A stretch of DNA of 64,000 nt from Bathynomus jamesi. Taxonomy: Eukaryota; Arthropoda; Malacostraca; Isopoda; Cirolanidae. Below the pieces are notes generated by a model. The model worked only from the letters and a program-made list of their open reading frames with translations, did not search any database and was not told the DNA's origin. Shown here piece by piece: positions 58,065 to 64,000 of this stretch. The position numbers were made by a program, and so were the translations under genes. The stretch spans positions 315,001 through 379,000 of the forward strand of contig JAJOZX010000922.1 in the NCBI GenBank assembly GCA_023014485.1, in the 5' to 3' direction. Within the stretch, counting starts at the first letter, position 1. Each line of letters opens with the position of its first letter.

Positions 58065-58879
58065 CAAAGCTGGGCACAAACCGTTAATCCGTTAATCGTT
58101 AATTAACGAAGTTAACTTTTTCGTTAACGATTTAACTTTTAAGTTAACTTTGAAAATCATTATCGGACTAATTAACTTCCGTTACATTTAACTTCCGTTA
58201 ACTCAAGTCCGTTAACCCAAAAAATTCATAAATAAACGTTTAAAAGTTTCTATTATTTTCAGTGCTGAGCAGGTGCGCAATTAATCCGCCACTGTTAATA
58301 GTGATGAACGAATTTCCATTTCCGCAGTGCAAAATCAGGCGATATATTTGTTTCCGTCGCCACAATTTGTGTCTTACCAAATATGGTAGTTATTTATGGC
58401 ATTGGTTTGAGCAAAACATGGTCAAGGGCAAGGCCCAGAACTTGGTCAAGACCTGGCTGGAGACCAACTCCAAGGACTTGCTGACAGATGCTGCCTTCTT
58501 GGGTGAGCAAGTGTTGGTAGACTTGTTCATCAAGTTCAACACAGCCATCCCCTCCAGTGCTGCAGTGGAGCGTTTGTTCTCTATGGGCAAGGACATCCTG
58601 AGGGCCAAGAGATCATCCCTGTCTGATGAAAACTTTGATATGCTAATTTTCATGAAGGGCAACATGCATCTCATGGACAAAATGGAGAACGAGAAGAGGG
58701 AAAATTAAATTATATATATATTGTGTTTTTCATTTTTTTTATAATAAAAGTTAACGTTAACGGTTTATCGGTAACTTCCGTTACATGTTTAACGGATTAA
58801 CGGTTAACGAAGTTAACTTTTTGGTTAACGGATTAGCGGTTAACGAAGTTAACTTTTTGGTTAACGGTGCCCACCACTG
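58065..58879 (+). mobile_element. Inner hAT element, 815 bp, exact 8-bp TSD TTAATTAC
   Basis: Ends CAAAGCTGGGCAC / GTGCCCACCACTG. Duplication at 58057-58064 and 58880-58887. Subterminal repeats of TTAACGAAGTTAACTTTTT. Encodes only a transposase C-terminus (next entry). Confidence 0.87.
58262..58708 (+). CDS. hAT transposase C-terminal dimerisation domain (internally deleted transposase)
   Basis: Open frame of 148 codons. Residues 60-135 carry the hATC block: FIKFNTAIPSSAAVERLFSM, KRSSLSDENFDMLIFMKGN. The catalytic acidic residues upstream and the BED finger are missing, so no transposition activity is expected; it could only dimerise with a full transposase. First residues probably do not belong to the original protein. 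Confidence 0.78.
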   Translation: MLSRCAINPPLLIVMNEFPFPQCKIRRYICFRRHNLCLTKYGSYLWHWFEQNMVKGKAQNLVKTWLETNSKDLLTDAAFLGEQVLVDLFIKFNTAIPSSAAVERLFSMGKDILRAKRSSLSDENFDMLIFMKGNMHLMDKMENEKREN

Positions 58880-58984
58880 TTAATTACAATCACTTACAAT
58901 TTCAAAATACAATTAATTACCCGATACCTGAAATGAGGTGAATGTAGAGCTAAATTTAATTTTTTTTTCCTTTCAAGAAATGTA

Positions 58985-59200
58985 GTGTTTTGGGGGTTGT
59001 TTAACCTTCTCCTTAACGGCAAAGGTCGTGTGGGGACCAACAACTTTATATGGGATCCGAAGGGTCGCTACACTATCTGCATGCGAAAGATAGTCGCTCA
59101 TTCAACTACTACTCAAACCCAATGTCGTTTAACTTCGCTGATGTACGGGGAGCAGCGTTTCGATAATGGCCACGACGTAGCCCCCCCCCCCCCCCTTTAA
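58985..59200 (+). repeat. Copy 3 of the dispersed ~200-bp repeat with poly-C end
   Basis: GTTGTTTAACCTTCTCC, GGGATCCGAAGGGTCGCTAC, AATGTCGTTTAACTTCGCTG and CCACGACGTAG, followed by a 16-C run at 59181-59196. Confidence 0.5.
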
Positions 59201-59249
59201 TAATAATTTTTCTAGTATTGTAAAACATTATTTTACTAATTATTAAGAC

Positions 59250-59315
59250 ACCACGATGATCCTCAAGAACAAATGGCAAAGCTCATTAATGGAATGCCAG
59301 AATGTGTGTTATAGT
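59250..59315 (+). pseudogene. Tc1-like transposase end, short remnant
   Basis: PQEQMAKLINGMPECV in one frame, similar to the remnant at 5885-6065. Confidence 0.35.
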
Positions 59316-59422
59316 CCGGTAGCACAGACCCTGATTTTACTGGAACCCTGCATTGTTTGTTATAAAGCAAATTTTTGCATATTTTGAAAGCTTATAACAC
59401 CCCATTCAAGAATCCATCGGGT

Positions 59423-62400
59423 CAGGGCCGTTTCCTGGCATAAGCAGACAAAGCGGCCGCTTAGAGCCCCGCTGCTACTAGGGGGCCCCTAGACAGGCTC
59501 CCAGGTCATAGCTCAATGGGCAAGAATAGGAATATAGCTGAAGTTATTATTAATAATAATAATATTATTATTATTGTCATCTTAATTAAAGTTTTTGTAT
59601 GAGACAAATGTGATAAAACGGAGACAAACGAAACGTTTTGGTCGTTGTGTGTAAATAACTATTGTGAGATCTTATTTCTATATTATTTAACTTTATTCTT
59701 ACTATATGCTTATACTTTCCTAAATGCTTACTTTTTCTAGTATTGTAAAACATTATTTTACTAATTATTAAGAGATTTTGTAACACTTTAAAACCTAGGA
59801 TTATTTTTGTTATGTTTTCAAGTTTATTAATTCTTTTCTCATCTTTTTCAGATAATGTGAATTTTGTTGGTTAAAACCTAAATGGTCTGATTAATTATTT
59901 ATTTGAATGTATTTGATTAACGTTACAATTATAACATTATTATGATTATTATTATTTAGCAGATTAGTTGTGGTTAACTAGATGTGACTTCGTACATCTT
60001 GGAAAATGAAACGACATTATCCAACAGGAGCTGAAAAACGGAAAAAGAAGAAAATAGAGGAGGAGAAGCTTTCCAGTAGCAAAGGTGAGATGTGCCACTT
60101 GTATATTCTTATGATTACAGTTCAGGCAACTAGGTTAGGTAGACCATCAAGCTAGGCAAGTGCTCGGGAATCGTGTAGAGTAAGCTAGTCTCTGTAATAT
60201 TTATAATATTTCGAAATGTGAAATTTAATAGATCACATCACCTCAAATTCTGTTCACACAGATCAATTATTATCAAACAAGATAAGAGAGTATTTTAACA
60301 AAAATTAACAGAACATGTAATGTTATGTTCTTCTCAGGAGTACTACTGAAATATTTGGAAAAGCCATCCTCAGCAAAGCCTGATGAGCATCATGAGCCAA
60401 CAGCAGGACCATCCTCTATGCAACCTCAAACACCAGTAGAAGTAGAGCCTGATGAACCAACAAGTGGCCCATCTTCTGTTCAGCTTCAAACACCACACAC
60501 AGGCATTTCTACTGAGCAACAAGAACCAAGATCTGCTCCACTGCTTGATCCGTATCACTGGCCAGTTGTCCTGTCAGATGCCTTGAAGACAGATCTGGTG
60601 TCTCGAGGACCATTTCAAATCAGTCCAGATTTCACATTTCCTAAAAGAAAGGACGGTAGAAGCGTTCATCACCATTACATGTACAAAACATTAATTAATG
60701 GGGAAAAAATAAAGCGAAGCTGGCTGATGTACTCTAGAAGGAATGATGCTCTTTATTGCTTCTGCTGCAAGTTGTTTTCAAGGAAGTCGTACAAACTAAT
60801 TACGGATGGACTTTCAGACTGGATAAACGTTGGTTCGCTTCTGAAAGGCCATGAAAATAGTTCAGAACATGCAGATAACATGGCAAACATGGAAGGATCT
60901 GGAACTGCGGCTAAAAACTGGGAGGACCATTGACCAAACTGAAATGTCATTAATGGAGGTAGAGCGAAGACGCTGGCGAGTTGTTCTCACACGTCTTGTA
61001 AGTATAATCCAATCGCTGGCAGAGAGAAACTTTGCATTCAGGGGGTCTTCGTCTACATTGTACAATCGAGACAATGGCAACTTCTTGAAGGAGGTTGAGC
61101 TGCTTGCCAAATTTGATCCAGTGATGAAACAACACATCAGCAGAGTCGAAAGTGGCCAATATAGTCATTCAAGTTACCTAGGAAACATCATTCAAAATGA
61201 GCTCATTGGGTCCATTAGTGGGAAGATCTTGGATGCCATTGTTGCAGAAATAAAACAAGCTAAATATTACTCTCATTTTAGACTGCACTCCAGAAATAAG
61301 CCACCAAGAACAGATGTCGATTATTATCAGAACTGTTAAAATGGGTGAAGTACCAGAAATAAAAGAATACTTCTTGGGCTTTCTTGAGGCTTCAGAAAAT
61401 ACAGACCTGGGTTTATCAGTTCTGATTCTGAAGAGATTAGATGAACTGAATATTCACTTTGATGACTGCAGAGGACAGTCATATGACAACGGAGCGAACA
61501 TGAATGGCAAGAACAAAGGTGTTCAGGCAAGGTTATTAGAGAAGAACTGTCGTGCACTCTATGTTCCATGTGAGGCTCACACTCTGAATCTTGAAGTGGC
61601 TGATGCAGCTAAAGCTTCCACAGATGCCATCAGCTTCTTTGGCAACAACGTACAAAAATTGTACAACCTTTTTGCAGCAGCTACACAGAGATGGACAATC
61701 CTAAAGAAGCACGTGAACATAACACTCAAGTCTTGGAGTGAAACTAGGTGGGAGAGCCGGCTTAAGAGCAGTGAGGCTGTGCGATACCAGAGCCACAACA
61801 TCAGAGAGGCCCTGTTGAAAGTCAGAAACAATGCCACAGATGCCATAGCCAGGACTGAAACACAAGCACTTGCAGAGGAGGTAGGGTCTTATCGCTTTCA
61901 GATTTGCACAGTAGTATGGTATGACATTCTTCATGCAGTTAACTAGGTGAGCAAACTTCTGCAGTCTCCTACAATGCAGTTTGATGTGGCAGTCAACCTC
62001 CTCACAAAAACAAAAGACTCACTCACCAGCTACAGAAACACAGGTTTTGTTGCAGCACAAGTCGTAGCTAGGGACATATGTGAGGAAATAAATGTGGAGG
62101 CTGTGCTGAAGGAGAAGAGGATCAGATCCACAAAAAAGCACTTTGCTTACGAAGCTCCTGACGAACCATTTACAGAAGCCTTAAAGAGGCTGGAAGTTAA
62201 ATTTTTCAATGTGGTGGTGGATTGTGCCATCGGGTCAATAAATGAGGGATTCAAAATATTAGATGATGTGAGGGACATATTTGGGGTTCTCCTAAACTTC
62301 ACCACAATGAACAAGGAAGACTTGTCCTGCAAGTGTGAAAAGCTCTCGAAGATACTGAGCTCTGGAGCTGACCCTGACATTGATGGAAGAGAACTAGCCC

Positions 62401-63090
62401 TCGAAATTAAGAACTTGCCGACTTTACCTTCACACAACATGACTGCATTGGAGCTTCTCTCCTTCATTCATCAGAAGCAACTGGAGGAACTATACCCCAA
62501 TCTCTGGGTTGCACTAAGAATTGCCTGCACTCTACCTGTGACAGTAGCGTCAGCCGAGAGGAGCTTCTCTAAGATGAAGCTAATCAAGAACTACTTCGGA
62601 TCATCAATGGGACAGGATCGCCTTAGTGGTCTTGGCATCATAAGCATCAACCAGGACGTTGGCAGGGAGATTTCATATGATGATGTTATTGATGATTTCA
62701 CCCAGAAAAATTCTAGGAGGCAAAAATTTTGAAGATACAAACTCTTCTGTATAACTGTTAGCTATTACACGATTGTATCGTAGAGTTGGTAATTGTTTGG
62801 TAGTTGATAAGTGCATTATTTTTTATACATAGTTCTGTCATTTATTCTAAATGTATAAGCTAATTTTCAGGAATTTCATGAGTATTTTTTGTTTGTCTTC
62901 TGAAAGTACATATTTGTTGTTTTGAACATAAATGTTTCATTAAAGTTGTTTCATAATTGTTTTTTATTAACAGCCATTTTTTGTATGTGTGTGCTGAGGT
63001 GATGTAGTAAGGCGTGAGTTGGTGAATGGAGGGGTGGGGCCTCAAATGGGTATACTGCTTAGGGTCCCCTAATGGCTAGAAACGACCCTG
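59423..63090 (+). mobile_element. Full-length hAT transposon, 3.67 kb, exact 8-bp TSD CATCGGGT
   Basis: Ends CAGGGCCGTTTCCTGGCAT / ATGGCTAGAAACGACCCTG. Duplication at 59415-59422 and 63091-63098. Holds a two-exon transposase gene (60006-62732). The perfect duplication and long frames suggest a fairly recent insertion. Confidence 0.9.
60006..62732 (+). pseudogene. ZMYM1-like hAT transposase, two exons, with two frameshifts and one stop
   Basis: Exon 1 is 60006-60084 (MKRHYPTGAEKRKKKKIEEE), donor GTGAGA. Exon 2 starts at 60338 after ttctcag. Domains: Ser/Pro-rich N-terminus, a TTF-type zinc finger (PDFTFPKRKDGRSV...CFCCKLFS, 60,640-60,780), catalytic region with ILDCTPE (about 61,285), CEAHTLNLEVADA (61,570), and the hATC end (TVASAERSFSKMKLIKNYFG at about 62,550). 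Breaks: frame change near 60,900, frame change near 61,278, and TAG at 61944-61946. Known: the family cuts and pastes DNA with 8-bp duplications. About 820 residues in total. Confidence 0.85.
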
Positions 63091-63326
63091 CATCGGGTGT
63101 ACACCTGACCCCCGCTTGGCTTTTTCAATATGGCCGCCATTTTCCAAGATGGCCGGCGAAACTGAAAAATCCCATATCCTGGTCAATACTTGATGGATTT
63201 TGATGATCTTGGTGTCATTTCTAGGGTTTTTTAGGATGATGAGTCGATCTGGATGGGTTGCAGATACTTTGGGAGTCGTTTTGACCCACATTCGTCAATA
63301 CTCAAGGTCATTGGAGGTCAAACGCC

Positions 63327-63346
63327 CCCCCCCCCCCCCCCCCCCC
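63327..63346. repeat. Poly-C tract of about 20 bases
   Basis: Uninterrupted C run. Similar but shorter runs are at 59181-59196 (C) and 8449-8458 (G). Length is likely to be uncertain in the assembly. Confidence 0.85.
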
Positions 63347-63727
63347 CGAAATAAGGAATATCCCATATCCCGGGCAGTCGTGGAGATATTTTGGTGATCT
63401 TACTGTCGTTTTTATGGTTTTGGGCGAGACTGAGTAGTTCTATAGGGTTTAAAATGAAATCAGGGATTATTTTCCCCATGGTAAGGTGAATTCCAATATG
63501 TCTAATTATTTCTCTTATTTTTTTCAGGTTGTTGAGATTATTACTGATGGTGCTGCCCATCTGGTGGTTTGATGACGTCTTGGTTGTGCTGATTCCAAAA
63601 TTGTTTTTTGACCGCTGAATATGGAGAATATACCAGGTGAGCATTGTTTAGTTTTCATTTGCTGAGGATAAATTATTTCAATGCGATTTGTACTCTGAAG
63701 AATGCGTAAACAAAATTCTTATTTTAG

Positions 63728-64000
63728 GTTCTACAAAAGCTGCAGACGAATGTTTCTTCAAGGATTTCCTGCGTAGCTGTCCTGGAGGTCAGAAAGGTCT
63801 TTTAAATTGTGGGAGGATTCGGAAAATCATAGAGAGCAGCAACATGGGGTCGACCAACAGTTGTTATCATGGATGTGTCAGCTGTTTTGTGGACAGTCGA
63901 CTGGCCTGCTAGTGGCACAGTTGCTACATTTATCCAAACTCTAAGTATTGCTACCGAACATCTTTCTCATGTATCTGTAGTACTAGCTTTTGATCGCTAC
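63728..64000 (+). CDS. Unidentified ORF running off the right edge, one frame change
   Basis: After a possible acceptor (attttag at 63721-63727) one frame reads STKAADECFFKDFLRSCPGG...RKIIESSNMG. At about 63847 it must shift by one base to continue RPTVVIMDVSAVLWTVDWPA and then LSHVSVVLAFDRY to the last base. Hydrophobic beta-strand plus Asp patterns (VVIMDVS, VVLAFDRY) resemble a PIN/FEN-like nuclease core, but I do not recognise the family. Probably mobile-element borne. Confidence 0.45.

Larger units (their letters stand above)
57375..58930. mobile_element. Outer hAT element split by a second hAT element
   Basis: Ends CAGGCATGGGGCAATTA / TAATTACCCGATACCTG. Flanks ATATGAGG and AAATGAGG (7 of 8). 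Interior rich in AATTAC-like motifs, with no clear transposase. Interrupted at 58065-58879. Confidence 0.68.

Noticed and set aside
60370..61934. Minus-strand frames across the hAT transposase.
   Set aside because: Shadows of the plus-strand coding sequence.
1..64000. CRISPR arrays, operons or bacterial ribosome-binding sites.
   Set aside because: Introns, SINEs and eukaryotic transposons show this is nuclear eukaryotic DNA; no spaced direct-repeat array was seen.

Overview
The window is nuclear DNA from an arthropod, most likely an insect. Coding exons are short and bounded by GT..AG introns. Intergenic and intronic DNA is AT-rich and packed with Tc1/mariner-type, hAT-type and non-LTR elements, tRNA-derived SINE heads and (TA)n/(CA)n microsatellites. 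Motifs such as AACCTAACC recur in several repeats. I cannot name the species.

Layout. 1-7839: probably a large intron of the filamin-type gene, filled with non-LTR retrotransposon remnants on both strands, a small mariner-like element and an inverted array of tRNA-like repeats. 7840-27725 (+): 26 exons of the 3' two thirds of a filamin-family gene, coding for 19 consecutive filamin Ig-like repeats plus a short C-terminal tail. The actin-binding end lies upstream of the window. The introns hold a DD41D mariner, a 0.7 kb fold-back structure, a DD34D mariner with 178-bp arms, hAT MITEs and SINE heads. One exon carries an apparent 1-nt deletion. The annotated TGA is followed in the same frame by 156 more open codons. 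28784-30850: a DD41D mariner and a non-LTR fragment between the two host genes. 34161-38516 (-): eight exons of a BTB-BACK-kelch gene, convergent with the filamin gene. 38517-64000: no host gene recognised. This part holds palindromic MITEs with 8-bp target duplications, a long non-LTR element (about 49.0-54.4 kb, minus strand) with a later non-LTR insertion inside it, nested hAT elements, a nearly full-length hAT with a ZMYM1-like transposase (59423-63090), and an unidentified ORF running off the right edge.

The host genes are probably an actin cross-linking scaffold (filamin/jitterbug type) and a kelch-family adaptor, which in many relatives links substrates to cullin-3. Nothing in the sequence ties them together beyond adjacency. 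The points most worth following are the long open frame behind the filamin stop codon, the tRNA-like 266-bp array, and the family of hairpin MITEs that share one internal core but have different ends.
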